NCBI GenBank assembly: GCA_013176395.1
Contig: JABMLP010000019.1
Span: 62,001-126,000, forward strand
Direction: 5' to 3'
DNA: 64,000 bases
Source: Venturia oleaginea
Taxonomy: Eukaryota; Ascomycota; Dothideomycetes; Venturiales; Venturiaceae
The notes under the pieces were generated by a model. It made no database searches, had not been told where the DNA came from, and was given only the letters and a program-made list of their open reading frames with translations. Made by a program: the position numbers and the translations under genes. Numbering within the stretch: position 1 is the first letter of the stretch; each line of letters opens with the position of its first letter. Of the stretch, positions 21,098 through 34,818 are shown piece after piece.

Positions 21098-23880
21098 GAA
21101 CACATCAAGGCCCGCAATTCTGGTCTGCGTCAAGGTGGTAGTAGATACATTGACGGCCAAGGACTTGGATAGCAACGTTCAGGAGGCTTTTGAGCTATGC
21201 CGAGCCTTTCCAAAGGCCTTTGTAGGGGAGATTTCGTTCCCGGAGGCCTACCAAGTCAAGAGGTAAAATTTAACTCATCTACTTGTTTCAGTCAGGCTTC
21301 TTCGCTGCGTGGTAGAGTTCTAATTACTCAGTCGGTCAGTCAATTAATTAATAAGCGAGGACTGTCCACGTTGTCCAAACGATTATAACCCGAGCAACAG
21401 GTGGATATGGAAAAACGTAGCTTCACACTATTGTTGTAACTTCATAACTCCAAAGGGAATTGAGGCCCCAATTAGCAGGGGTAGAGAAGCGGTAAGCCTA
21501 AGATTCTATAACTGACTTTTTCTATGCGGTTTCTTCAAATACTTCGTTGGCATTAATAGCTTGCTAACTTTGTTGCTGTTGTTTAGTGTTCTATGTTCAA
21601 AAGTCAAGTCGTGCAATATGCGTCATGTTGCCAGGCCCGGGGGTTAGAGAAGGGTACCCGCGATTGGAAATCTTGCCCGGAAGACTACTGAGTGGTGTGG
21701 TTCTTTTAAATAAACGGAGATGCCTTCGAGGTTCTTGTCGTGTGGAGGAAGGGAGGAAGCTGGATATAGATGTGATGTAAGGATAAAATGGGCTTGATCC
21801 AACTACCAATACTCTGAAATGCATGGTGGTCAAAACATACGGGCGTGTTCTTTGCTTTTACCCGTGAATCGGAATGTGATAATTCAATATTAGCTCCGCA
21901 AGATGAGACTGAATTGTTGTCTTTTCTGCAGAGCAGTCGTGATCGATTATCTGACCATCTTGCGTGCCGATTTTGAGTAACAGAAGTATTGATCTCAGCT
22001 CTTGTATTGTTGACAAGACAACTCTTGTTTCGAGTTTCCGTGAACGAGAATGAGTGGAGTGTGAAAGGTTCGTCGCGTCCAAGATTCCAAGAAGTGGTAA
22101 TCGTAGACAAAAACTTGGTCACGATCTGTTCTGAGATCCGACGGCCCGGAGAATCCACGATCCACAGTAGAGGCTTAACATACCCATGTAGTTTGGCAGA
22201 TGTGGTTGAGACTTCACAGAACTGTAACAGAATCATCGGCCGTACCTTGTTTAGATGCAGATTTGAATTCTTGCTGTGAGTAGGTATAAGGCTCTAAAGA
22301 CAAAGCATGTTCGCATGTTTGGAAGCAGTGGAACATGGCCAGTTCTTAAACTAAGTATGTTGTGGAATCTTCAAAGCGTGCCTGCGTGAAATGGCACGAA
22401 AAGCGGTGAAGAAGTTTCCTCGGCATCCCCAAGGGACGCTTTGTATATAGTTTAACATAGTTATGCGCGCAAGGAAGACGGGTAGAAGCTAGAAGAACAC
22501 GCCGAGGTTGTGGTTGAGATGAAAGGACCTCGCAATGAAACAGTCTTGCAGGACTGGTTCGTGGTTCGTGTTCAGTGTTTGGTAAGAGACGGCCTTGGCG
22601 CTCGAGCGCCACATGCCGTGTCAGGTATTTGAAGAGCCCGAGGCGTTTCGGCTGTCGGAATGCTCAAAATTGCGCGCGGTGGCGGTGCAGCATGAAATGA
22701 CATTGATATCATGTCAAGCCACGATTTGCTGTGTATAAATTGTGGCGAAGTCCCAACACCTACTATGGTATACCCGTACCCTTGAGCAGATCAGGAACAG
22801 CAAATTGGAGCAAAACCTAAGCCCGCATTCTAGGAGTAATGACCTGATGATATTCCTTCTGATGGTTGAGATGCAAGTCGCAGGGGCGCCAATTCAATTG
22901 TCCTTCTTCACAGGCTGGATAAACATGCTGCTTCATCCTTGATTGAAAAATAAAGTTACGAGAGAGAGACAAGCATGTTGCTCCATCTCAAACTCGCGGT
23001 CGTGCTCGACATCAATCTCAGATGGTGGTCAAAGCCATAAGTATCTGGATGAGCATCGACATGTCACGGAGAGGATTATCCGGCGCATCCTCTCGAACAG
23101 GCAGACCTGATGGGGCATCACATGAACAACGTTTGTGGATTGATTATTGGATGACAGTATGAAGGAGCGGCATCCGATTTGCGAATGGCATCGCAGCTGT
23201 GGGTGGTCACCACTGGCAGTTGCAGCAGCTTCTGCTCGTAGGGATACAGCGTCGTTCAGACCATTTCGGAGATACCCATGCCGCTCCAACCAATGGTTCC
23301 CGAGTCTACTGTGGTAGCTTCATCGGTCTATTGTCCTATCCTCAACGCAGGTACTGGTTTAAGTATCCATTCGTGGGCACAGTTGAGAACGCAGAGTCCA
23401 CAGGTACTCGTACGCAACGTTTGTTTATTTATCCCCTCGGCCAACAAACGGGCGACTAGGACGAGGTCAATATGTAACTCAATGGTTCCTGCAGGTGGCG
23501 CATACGAACGATGGATGCGGCAAGGCAATTTAACCATCTGACCTGACCCTCTGTAGTCTGTTCCAACCGGTACTAGCAGAGCAATTTACACTGTACTCTA
23601 TTCCAATTACTCTCCCTCGACCTCCCGTCCTCGACCTTCAACGCGGGCTCATGGATGTAGTTCTGGACGTACACGCGCAACGACCAGCCTCTTGTCCCAA
23701 GCTTCCAGCGCGAAGCGCCCATACCGAAGCCTGAGACAAGCCGACGCCAACTCTCGCAAAAACAGTCGCAGCTCTGCAATATTTGCATCTCCCCACTGGT
23801 GCCCTCGAAGCCTGTGCCTGTGCCTGTCACTGGTTTGAGCCAGCCAACTCGCTTCACAGGGTGCTATACCCGTCGCTTTA
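21098..23880. other. gene-poor stretch upstream of BEM3
   Basis: Many short ORFs on both strands (the longest, on the minus strand at 21706..22236, has 176 codons and no motif), none supported by motif or splice logic. The last few hundred bases are the BEM3 5' leader and promoter. Confidence 0.5.
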
Positions 23881-26800
23881 ATGTCGCGGAATGGCCAAGG
23901 GACACCGATGGGGCCCTTGGACCACGGCATGAGCAACCACAGAACTGTTACACCTGTTTCTCAGTCGGGACTGAGGCCAAGCCAGTCCAGTTCCACTCTC
24001 TACGACACCATTCGCGCCCTAAGAGATGTCAACCATTCGTCCTCGGCCCATTCCATCAGCTCCAACATCTTCCAGCAACAACCCAGATCCGACTTGAATT
24101 ACCGCCGCAAGCGCCCTACTCCATTGAAGGATCCCGCATCCAGCCCCAAACTGTACGCCAACAGCCAGGGCGGGACGAACCTAGACTCTCCGCTCTCTCC
24201 AACTCTTTCTCCGCTGTCTCCCCACGACGGACAAGAGCCTCTGGAAGCTTTGCTCGAATCCGAGAGTTCTCAGGGTACGTCTTTCACATCGCCAGGTTCT
24301 GGACTTCGCTCTGGGCAACTCGCCGAAGCGCCCACTGATGCATCATCCCGAACTATTCCAGACCCAGTCGTTGTTCAGACCCTACCTCCACTTGGGTCCT
24401 CTCCTCCAAACTCTCCTTCCAATATGTTGCCAAGTCGAGTCGACCCACGACCAGTGATGCCTCCTCGCAACGCCTCGTTGGACTCGACAGTGTCATCTAT
24501 ATCTTCAAGCGCTTCTCAATCCCTACGTTCGACACCTGCGCATGTCTACAAATCCTCGCAGGACTCGGCCATTACTCCCCCCGCTGATATTGCTGGGCTG
24601 ATAGCCGCTGCTGGATCAGCCGAAGTTGCATTGCATAAGCTATGGAAAGAGAAGCAGAGTGCAGACTCGCACAATGCTCAGCTATGGAGGTTGATGGAAA
24701 AACAGCGGGCCATGATCCTTGGTCTCAATCGCGACCTGGAAAAGGCAATAAAAGACAAGGACCGGTACAGGAAAAAGCTCAAGGAGCTTGCTGCACAAAA
24801 ACCAGCTGCATCGTCATTACGGAACGATTCTGCTTTGGACAGAGAGCAAAGCCAGTCACCAGCGCTGTTGGAGGATTCAGACGAACGTAGACCCACTGCA
24901 AAAGCCGTGACATCTCGCAAAGCGGTGCCAGTTCTTGCCTCCTCTTCGTCTCATGGTCTGCGAGAACAACTGGGACGAGATTTGGTAGCCGCGCCGAATA
25001 ACAACTCGAGCGACGCTGTCTCGTTTAGTTCGTCAAATGGCGGAAATACCAGCATTGAGGTCTCGCCAGTCACGATACAGAGTGGACATGGAGATGGTTC
25101 TCAAGAACGACCTTTATCGCCTCCCGAGGAAGACGCTGGATCAGCCTTTCCATCGCCGAAACAAACTCAATCGGCACTCTCACCTCGAACGCCCCCAAAA
25201 CCACTCAATCAGCACCAATTAATACCTACGCTCTCACCTCCAGAATCGCCGCCGTCGCCTCATAAATCCATACCGACACACGCTCCCACACGATCAATCA
25301 AACCAGCAACGCCGGTAGCAAATTCAGTAAGCTTCAGTCCAAGGAACAAACCTGCAATGGTGCGGAAGACAGCGCCTGCGCCGTTGAATCTCTCGCGGTC
25401 AGCGATTCATCATTCGACGGCTCCAGCACCCGAACCAGAGTTCGACGCCCCAGCCCAAACCGTTATTCAGCGCCAGATCGGCGACTTCGAGCGCGGACGG
25501 CGGAAGACTCGAGAAGACGATGATCGAATCAGAGAAGCAGTGGCAATTGCACAAGAAGAGGCTCGGAGCATGTCGAAGAAATCTAAGAAGAGTAAGAGCA
25601 AGCCTCCAACTGAGCAATCGCAGGTTTTGGAGCCGGAAGGATCTTATATAGCCATAATTCCGACAGCTTTAGGGCTACCTCCATCTCCCAGGCCTCATCA
25701 GACAAATATACTGCGCGGGCGTCTGCTCAGTCCCGCGGGATCTGAATGCTCCGCCTCTTCGACAACAGCTCAGCGCAGCCTCACATCTCCACCTCTTCTC
25801 AGTCCAGGTCTACCATTGAGCCCTCGACCCATGGACCGCCCTGTGAATGCACCATCGCCGTGGCAGCAACAATCGTCATTCACGAGTCCCCCCTCTAATC
25901 ACAGCTCACCTCTCCTGAATGAGATTCCAATTCCTCCGTCCCCACGTGCACCTACAGCGCCAACGCCAGCATCCAATTTTCAAGGACAACCAAGTCCTGC
26001 CCATGGTGTGTCGTCTTCCGCTGTCCCAGCTCCGCATTTCGTTCGATCCATGTCAGCGCAAACAACTTCAAGCACAGCCAGTGATTCACTGAAATTGGAT
26101 GCTGATCGTCTTACTCCTGGTTCAGATCGACCAAGTGCAAGGTCAACTTTGTCTCCAGCCGAAGGCGTGTATCGCGGCTTGGTATCAGAACAGTATCCCG
26201 GGCTGCTCTTGCCACCGAACGCTCTTCCCAGTATTAATATTAAAGTATTTTCGTCTCGACTCCGGCCATCCCGACACAGTATGATGCTTGCCAACCCTAA
26301 TGAAGAAGATCCAGTTTTCCTTTTGGGCATTTACTCCAGGTCAAGCGGGCGGCAGCTGTGGCGTGTTGAGAAGACGATCATGGCGTTACCGGCTCTTCAT
26401 CAACAAATAAGGTCACTATGTGCCTTCGATGGTAGACTGCCGGAAAAGGGCCTGTTTTCAGGACACGCTCCAGCAAAAATCGACGCCCGCCGTGCAGCAT
26501 TGAACGCTTACTTCGACACGCTTCTTGACACTCAACTCAAGGAAAAGGCCGCACTCGTGGTTTGCGATTTCTTCTCCACCAACGCAATTGGCGCAGACAG
26601 CGATCTGCTTCAAGTGAGGACCGAGTCACCTGCTGGTGTTGCACCAACCACGGTTGAAAGTGGGCCGCAACGTAGAGAAGGCTATCTAACGAAGCGAGGA
26701 AAGAATTTTGGTGGATGGAAAGCACGCTTTTTTGTTCTCGATGGTCCAGAGCTCAAATACTTCGATAGTCCTGGTGGGCCTCGGATTGGTGTTATCAAAT

Positions 26801-28638
26801 TAAACAAGGCCCAAATCGGCAAGCAGGCACATCAACAGTCGAATCAATCGCCTATGGGCCGTGAAGAAGAGGCAGAGAACCAGTATAGACATGCTTTCCT
26901 TGTACTTGAGCCGAAGCGGAAGGATTCGTCGAGCTTGGTTCGCCATGTGCTGTGCGCCGAAAGCGACGAGGAACGGGATGCATGGGTCAAGGCATTGATG
27001 GCATATGTCGACCTCGCAGACGAGACACAGCAGCAACAGCACAAGCAAGAAGTTCCCGCTCAGGCCCCTCGTGCTGCCGACACTCACCACACATCCAATC
27101 CTCCAGCGAATATGAGAGATGCCCGTGAAGGCTCTTCTAGACAACAGCCTGCTTCAAGGCCTCCTTCATCTCGAGGTGCACAAACGCCTGACTCAGATCC
27201 ATCACTCACTGTGCAAGGAATGAGCTATGAACAAACCGTGGCAGGTGAAACACCTGTTCGCGGCCCGCCGGTTTCTTCATACCGTGGCGGAATGCAATCG
27301 ACGCCATCACCTAGTCTAAATGGGGGGTTTAGTTTTCCACAGCAAAAGCAATCGTTCAACATCTCTGCGCCATCGAACGGATCTGTCATACAGGACGTGG
27401 GAATGTGGGGCAACAAAACACCAGCGAAGGAGAAGAAAAGAAGCATTTTTGGCTTCCGCGGTAGGGCCACATCAGACACTGCTCAATCTGCCATGATTCC
27501 GCCTGAGCCCACAGTTCCACAAGGGCGTCCTATCTTTGGTATGCCGCTTGCAGAAGCAGTCGAATGCTCTCAGCCACTAGGGGTCGATGTCTATCTGCCA
27601 GCCGTCGTATATCGATGCATTGAGTATCTCGAAGCTCGATCAGCCATCAACGAGGAAGGCATCTTCCGTTTGAGTGGGTCTCAGAATCTTATCAAAGCAC
27701 TGCGTGAACGGTTCAACAATGAAGGCGACGTCAGATTACTCGATGCCGAGTACTACGATGTTCACGCTGTAGCTTCATTGCTGAAGCTTTATCTGCGAGA
27801 ATTACCTTCTTCTGTTCTCACACGAGAGCATCACATTGACTTCCTAAAGGTGCTGGATGTTGAGGATAAGTCGAAGCGCATAGCGGCATTCAACGTTCTG
27901 GTGCATCAATTGCCGGCGGCGAACTTGGAGCTTTTGTCCAACTTGTGCTCGTATTTAGCGGACATAGCAAATAGTGCGGATGTGAACAAGATGAACGTCC
28001 GGAACGGTAAGCAAACACTTTTGCTCGTGACGGTTATGTAGACTAACAAAATTTTAGTCGCTATCGTCTTCGCCCCAACGCTGAATATCCCGGCTCCCTT
28101 GATTCAGCTTTTCCTCACAGACTTTCCAGGCATCTTCGGGGAACCAATCGAGGAACACACATCTCCGATCAGGGAGATTACAGTCTCCCTTCCACCTCCA
28201 TCTTCGGATAGCATTCGAAGTCCCCGCCATCAGTATCACAGTGATCTTCCGACCCCAGCCTACAACCAGACTGGCTTTGGACAACAAGCAGCGACAGGTT
28301 GTCAGCCTCTTGGTGCATCCACAAACCCGAACCACAACACCTTTACACCGGCGCGCCAGCCTGAAAATGGTTACATGGCTCCTCCATCCTCCCACCTTCC
28401 GCAGGGAGTCCCGGACTCATACAACAGCTTGAACGCACCGAGTCAGCCGGTTTCGAAAAGAGGGCGTCGTGAAAGCAGTATGATGGGCGTTAACCTTGGT
28501 GTGATGAATCAACGACAGACGAGCAGGGTTGTCCTCAGGGATGGCAGTAACAGCCGTATCCCTGAACAGCATGAAGAGCGACATCGCGGAAGAGGCTCTC
28601 CCGAGCGACAACAAGAAGCTCCAATCACGCTTTTCTAA
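23881..28638 (+). CDS. BEM3: Rho GTPase-activating protein with PX and PH domains (Bem3-type)
   Basis: Exons 23881..28006 and 28058..28638 (intron 51 nt, GTAAGC...TTTTAG) give 1568 residues. Order: a Ser/Pro-rich N-terminus; a coiled coil at about 240–310 (LHKLWKEKQSADSHNAQLWR…); a long disordered region; a PX domain at about 780–905 (VFLLGIYSRSSGRQLWRVEK…); a PH domain at about 928–1045 (REGYLTKRGKNFGGWKARFF…WVKALMAYVD); and RhoGAP at about 1215–1410, with the arginine finger in EGIFRLSGS (Arg near 1263) and KLYLRELPSSVL. The PX-PH-RhoGAP order and the length match yeast Bem3, which stimulates GTP hydrolysis by Cdc42 at sites of polarised growth on phosphoinositide membranes. The intron falls inside the RhoGAP domain (NVRN|VAIVFAPTLN). 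The frame is intact over more than 4 kb, a useful control for the broken genes elsewhere. Confidence 0.95.
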
Positions 28639-30557
28639 ATGTCTCGAGTTACGATGCAGTGCAGGGTATGCGTTACGCATGCGCATATGTCTAATGTTTT
28701 TTTTGTTCTTGTCTCCGAACACTATCTGACCGGCCACGACCCAAGGCACTGGGTTTTGTTCGGCGAAGATTGTTTGATATCCCCCCACTCGGTGAGCGAT
28801 CGGCATGGCGGTATCAGTCGCTCTCCCATTGGCGTTTAATTGTTTATTTGACTCTGTATCTTGTGTAGACGACGATTGTTGGCATTTACCGTCAGGTTAA
28901 GACGAGAGACCACGGTCTTGGTTCATGGGTGGTATGCTCACGCCCTCTTTCTGGATCTTTTGCATTCTCGCAACAGTTTTTGTGTTTTGGCGGGTAGTCT
29001 TCTTTCGTATGCCTGAGATTCCCCCCACTGTGTATAGCTTTTTGTGTTCTTTGTAGTCTTTTATCTGGAAGATGTTTGATCTGTAATCACAAATTCACGA
29101 TGAATCATCTCATTGTATCATTTAACTTGATTACTATAAATGTGGTGTTTGCTGTCTGACCTGGTTTCCCTTGCTTCGGAAGGCGGCCGGCGGGTAGAAC
29201 CGAGGCTGTCGAGATGGTGTATCAGGTTTGCGAGACTGATCTGCATGCGAAGTCTTTCCTTGGCTCAAGGTTGTACTACGTACCATAGTCTAGTACTATG
29301 TATGGTAGTGGCCTCTGGATCGGGCCATAGATTGGGCAGAATTTGGTTGTGTCGACCGGAAGGTGGATCGTCGCTTGTCTTGAGAATTCTTGACTGGGAT
29401 GGAGATGTTGGTTGCGATACGCGGTGAGGGGCAAGTTGGGCTTGTTGAATGGATTGGGATCGATTAAGCTTTGATCACTTCCTTGATCCTTGTGGTCTGG
29501 ATTGATGCTTCAGGCTGTGATTGCCTTTTTTTGGATGGATTCATGAGTCCGCTTGTTGGAGATGGAGATGGTGGCTTTGGAACAATTCTACGCTAGAAGG
29601 CTTGACGAAGAAATCGTTTTCGCTAGTATTGGGCTTGGCGTTAATCCACAAGAGTCCCGTCCCCTGTAGCTTAAGGACTCCCGCAGAAGATTCCATACCA
29701 CACCGTTCTTCACACCACGCGTGCATGGATCAAATATACGCCTACGAGAAAAGCGGAAAGACCTTGTGATCTTTCGCCAAGTGTCCACGTCTTTCTCGCT
29801 AGCACAATAATCGCTCCACACCATCTCTTTTTACAACCACCAATCATCGACGGGTACAGTTACACCATCAGAGGCCTTGTTATTATCACGCGCGTACAAC
29901 AATCAGCTGAAACTTCTTTCTATCCGGTCAAGGCTGTCGCGCGAGGCTGTGTTGGTCCTACAGACTAGATTCTACTCTCCCGCCGCTTCACTTCGGACGA
30001 GCTTCTGGTCATGAGCTGGACTCTCCAAGAGCCTCCTGTCAGGGACGTGTTGAACTCTTGTAGTTTCCTCGGCCGCAAAGGACTTGAACCCGCTTGAGAC
30101 CGCATGTAGTCGTCACTTATGATAGGCAAGGGGGCAAGAGAGAGTCCCGAGGTCATCGACAACACTTCCACGTCGCTGCATGGTTACACAGCTCTGTTTC
30201 GACTCCACAGTATCTCGAAGGATACGAAATTCAATTCTGCCTGAAGTACCGGCAACCTACGCGACGACGCATGCCGCCCTGCCCAAGTGACCGGTGTCGA
30301 ATAACAAGTGCAGCAAAATGTGCCCATCCTTCTATGATTACACTGCGTTTATCAATGACAACAAATATCGATTTGATACCTAGGCAGTCCGTGTGACATT
30401 AGAACAAGGCTGGCATTCTGCCCTAGGAATGTGATTGAGCGGCTCTTCCTACGAAAGCTCTTGATGACTCGGGGTGCGTGCCCTCCCTTCGCCTTGTGAG
30501 GAGTAAACGCAACCTCGTCTGTTTCTTCTCTGTGGAAATTGTCGAATTGGAGTCTCG
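28639..30557. other. intergenic, no supported gene
   Basis: BEM3 3' flank and upstream region of the next gene. Short ORFs only. A GGGTTCAAGTCC (minus strand near 30065) resembles a tRNA B box but no cloverleaf can be formed. Confidence 0.5.
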
Positions 30558-33146
30558 ATGCCGGCGATGCTATCAGCGAATATGTCTAACAAGTCTAATG
30601 CTCTGATTTTGGATACGGAAGAGGCCGGCACGAAGTTATCGTTTGCCTTGTATGACTTTAGTATGAATGTTTCGTCGGCGATGGGGGATGTTGATAGGAT
30701 TGCGAAGGAGGTCAATTTGCTGGATTTGGGATTGCGTCAGGCTGGGGATAATTTGAAGAAGTATGGGACTCTTCCTTCTGCAGAAGCTTGGAATACTGTT
30801 CGTCATGTCTCGTTGCTATGTCAAGATGCTTTCGAGGAGATCAAGCGCATGGTTCCGGTTCAGCACTTGCAAGATGCGCAAAGGACGGAAGGTCTGGGTG
30901 GTGATATTGCTTTGGCGACGAGGCTGAGAAATGAATTGAACTGGAATGTGTTGTCGAAGAGCAAGGCTTTGTTTTTACTGCAGCATATCGAGTCGCTCAG
31001 GTTGACGCTGTCTGTTTTGTCGCAAACTCTCTATACTGCGAATGCGATAGCCTTGTCAAGGTAAGTCCTGAAATATAGTACACGATATCGATCTGACTGT
31101 GTTACTAGGCGCGACCGAAATCAGGCTCATGACAGCCTGGTCTATACACAGCTCTTGCAGATGGAGACCTTGATCATCGAGCAACAACTTTCTCTGTTGC
31201 GCACATGTAGATCGTTTGATCAATTCAGGTACAAAGTCAACAATGCGCCTCTAGCTGTCACGCACAATGCTAGTCCTCAGTCAATGGAATTGATACGGCG
31301 TGGAGATGGACCCAATCCGGGCGCCCTCGAGTCCTATCAAGAACCATCTCTCCTTCAGATCCACCAACCTCAAAGCGACATTGACGATCTGGCGAGAGTT
31401 CGCAGTGTCGCGAGGTCTTTCGTGGACGGCCTACTCAACCGCTGGACTTCTCTGCCTGGTATCATCGATGGCTTTCGCAATATCAGTCAGCATGGTCAGT
31501 CAAGAGATGACGACGCAAAGTCCATCGATATGGTCCCCTCAAGGGATCATGCAAATATGGGCAGAGTAGTTCGACGCAACTCTAATTACCAACCCGCTGT
31601 AGCTGAGTCTGAGATCGATAGTGAAGACGAAAACGCAACACGACGACCGAGACTTCGTTTGAGTACGGCAGAGCCAGTTTTGCAGGAGATCGATGATTCA
31701 CTTCTCTCTATCGGGCTCAGCGCCGCCATCACGGCAACAAGAGAACAGCTGCTGTCTCCCCAGCATGCTCAATCTTGGAGCGCGGGAGCAGGGGATTACT
31801 TTCCATCATCTCACGACTACTCAAGGCCTCGACGTTCTTCTCAACATCCGTCGCCTTTGTCATCTCCCAGGGCCTGTTTCTCAAGCATCAACTCACCACG
31901 AGCCAGCTTTCCAAGCATCAATTCACAGCGCCTTAGGTTTTCAAGCACGAATGGCTCAGTCAATGGCTCCTTCAGCAGCTCGCCACCCTCGAGTATCAGC
32001 AGAAGCCTCCCGACCCGTTCAGCAACTGCCTTTCGATCAGATATGAAATTCTTCCCTCCACCACCAACTCAAGCTGTACAACGTATGCCAAAATTACAAG
32101 AACGATCACCGATCCCATGGCGTATACGGGTCAACCAAGAATACTGGGACTACCGTGACGCACATCTAGTTGGATCTAATACGCGTATGAATCTGGAAAC
32201 AGCAATGAAAGACTTCGAGGCCGTTACTGAGATTATGTCTGACTATGTCACTCGCGATGCTATCAAGGAACGCGGGTTCGAGTTCACACAGATCAGAGTG
32301 CCAGTTGATGTGCCTCAGCCTGATGGCAGGACAAGGACAGAAATGTTGAGTCGACTCTGTATCGAAGGTGCCCTGGGTTTCAACGACATCAAAGCACTCG
32401 TCAACCGCACAGATGGACTCAGAGCAGAAGAGGAGCTCGAGGATCATCGACGGAAAGAACGACGCCGAGACAGCGATGAACGACAACTAAAACGAGAGCA
32501 GCCACCACGATCTCCAAGGACAGGTACCGGTTCGCAGAACAGAGGACCGGTCCGTCCACCACAGCCTGAACGCTCACAAACATCACCAATCTTGAGAGAA
32601 AAATCTGGGCCACATCCATTAGCTACGCACGGCTATACATCCAGCTATCGCTACTCACCACGCTCAAGCCTAAGCAACTCCAACTCCCCCGTCAAAACCA
32701 GCAACTCCGAAACCACAACCTCCTCACAGAGACAACGCCGCGCCTCCTCTTCCCGCAGAGACAGAGACAAAGAAGAAGACTACACCCGCCGCGATTCCCC
32801 GCGTCAAGAAGAAGAAAATTACAACACCACAACGCCCAGAGGCTCATCATCCCGCCATCGTAACGACTCAACAATTTCACGCAAAAGTTCAGAAACAATC
32901 CGTGAACCAGCATCCTCGCGATCTCGTCGTGATTCTTCCTCTCATGTCTCATCGAGGGATAAATCCTCCTCGCGACGAGGGCGAGAGCGAGACTCATCCA
33001 CAAGCTCCCTCAAGAAAAGAGATGGGAGAGATAGTCATTCATCTCGAGGCGGGAACATGGGAGGTAAAATGGTCATGAGGGCGGCGGCGGGATTGGGCTT
33101 GGCTACGTTGGTCACGGGGTTACCTGAGATGTTGGATTATCTTTGA
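30558..33146 (+). CDS. large fungal protein: helical N-terminus, Ser/Arg-rich C-terminus, function unknown
   Basis: Exons 30558..31060 and 31109..33146 (intron 48 nt, GTAAGT...ACTAG) give 846 residues. The first 250 residues are helical (LYDFSMNVSSAMGDVDRIAK…LDLGLRQAGDNLKKYG) and resemble the N-terminal domain found in many fungal STAND/NLR-type and ankyrin proteins, but no NTPase follows. Residues about 510–620 form a compact charged domain (WRIRVNQEYWDYRDAHLV…LGFNDIKALVNRTDGLR). After that the protein is RS/RD-rich (SSRRDRDKEEDYTRRDS) and ends in a short hydrophobic segment (MVMRAAAGLGLATLVTGLPE) that could anchor a membrane. Domain assignment is inference. The start is the first in-frame ATG; a missing 5' exon is possible. 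Confidence 0.75.
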
Positions 33147-34009
33147 GTTGAGTTTGTTGTCTTCTTTCATGTCTATGCTTGTATGGTCTTTCTTTCGGAG
33201 TTTTGTCGTTTGATGTCGCGAACGTGGTTTGGTTTCCGTCGGCGTCTATGTGTTTCACGTTGGCATGTTATGTTACTTGCTTGGGTGGTTATTTTGCTTT
33301 GGGTATAGATTGTCGATCATGTATGTGATGGACAATTGACGATGGGTGGAAAGAGGATGATAACGATTCTCACAATCATTGTGTACGGACGTTTCTCTAC
33401 ATCCCACATTCCTTCCTGTTTTGACTTCTTCGGACATTTGTACAATGTTAGCTTTATTTCATGCCATGTACTTCAATAGCCTTGCGTGTTTCCAATCAGA
33501 TAATCCATGACATCGTTCCCTCTCTTCTGAGAACAAGATTTTCAAGTCTTATGTTGAACACAAGATACCAGGCCAGCATTTGGCGCCTCATCGCAACATG
33601 CCCAGATTCTCCATGAAACGTGCCCGTATTGCTGACAAGCCGCGCCTCCTTCGCATATGCCATATTTCATCCTCACAACTGCCGTATGAGGTTCAGGAGT
33701 GCAAGATCCGAGCCATCCGTTTTGGTCGGTCATATGATTTCGCCCTGCTGTGCCGCAAGTCTTACCGGAATGTAAATGGAAAAACTCTGCCGACTCGATC
33801 GACCGTTGATCAGCGAGCATGCCAAATATTCCCTCTATTGTCCAATCAATATAAAGTGTGCATCTCGTCGTCGTCGTACGATGTTCATGGTGGTGAGTCC
33901 GTAGGAAGCCATCTTTTGCCCATCGGTCAAGAATCGATTCGTCCGTTCCCTTGTCCTCTGGGTCTTTCTCTTTCTTGTTATCTATTAGGCTATATGAATC
34001 CTTGATCCC
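33147..34009. other. convergent intergenic region
   Basis: 3' flanks of the gene to the left and of FCF1. Overlapping ORFs at 33542..34005 on opposite strands are motif-free. Confidence 0.5.
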
Positions 34010-34818
34010 TCACTTCTCAGGCGCGTCGGGCAGGCGTTCGATTACGTATTTTCCACGGGCCTTGATAAAACCATTAGCAAAACTACTCATGGAGCATCCG
34101 AGCAAAGGTGAAAACTTACAACGGACATGATTGGTACACCTGGAATCTTTCGAATACGTCGTTTTAGATCTTGAAATGTAAGTTAGCCAAACTTCTGACA
34201 ATTTGTGAAGCTTCCCACTGCTCACCTCTATCGTTTGTCGCAACGATATACACCTTGTGCTTCACACATCGATCTACTATACAGTCATCCGCATAGACAC
34301 TGCGCCATGTTAGTTGTTGGCCTCAAGTGTACGCAGAGTATTGACTCACCCTTTGTGTCCACATTCGAGGCGTTGCCAGCGTTCATCTCTTGCGATGCGC
34401 AAGGCGATGCGATATTTCGGCCCCAGCTTCTCCAATTCTGCCATGACACAGCTTGTGATGATTGGACGACATTCAGCGTACAGCGCCGTCATCATTTGAT
34501 CGAGCATCTCAAGCTTGTTCTGTACGGTATGCGATAGGAAATTAGTATCGACCAGGACATCGTATGGTGGCTTGAGGGCGGTGTTGTATTGAAAGAAGAG
34601 ACTTGAGGAGACTTGAGGGATTACACGAGTGATCTCGTCCTTATTTGGGTTGTCGTTTTCTACTCAGGCGTTAGTACGTCTCTTCTCTATGAGAAATTAA
34701 CGTCCATACCAGCTACTTTCGCGGCCTGTTTCTGCAGATTCTCTTTGAGGGCCGCATGTCGCTTCCCTATTGTTCTCTTGACAGCCGCGAATTTTCTCGT
34801 CTTCTTCTGGACTCCCAT
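34010..34818 (-). CDS. FCF1: rRNA-processing PIN-domain endonuclease Fcf1/Utp24
   Basis: Five exons, 34818..34710, 34659..34350, 34299..34226, 34169..34120 and 34060..34010, give 197 residues (yeast Fcf1 is about 189). All four introns are short GT–AG. Seen: the basic N-terminus MGVQKKTRKFAAVKRTIGKR; PIN-domain blocks PPYDVLVDTNFLSHTVQNKL and ITSCVMAELEKLG; the acidic active-site region YADDCIVDRCVKHK, VATNDRDLKRRIRKIPGVPI; and the diagnostic end YVIERLPDAPEK. Known: an essential SSU-processome subunit in the nucleolus, linked to the early cleavages (A1/A2) of pre-18S rRNA. The Asp residues expected of an active PIN nuclease are present. None of the exons is long, so a single-frame search misses it. 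Confidence 0.95.

Noticed and set aside
21706..22236. 176-codon minus-strand ORF
   Set aside because: No motif, and shorter ORFs overlap it on both strands; composition is not protein-like.
30040..30100. minus-strand GGGTTCAAGTCC resembling a tRNA B box
   Set aside because: The T-arm does not pair and no cloverleaf fits upstream.
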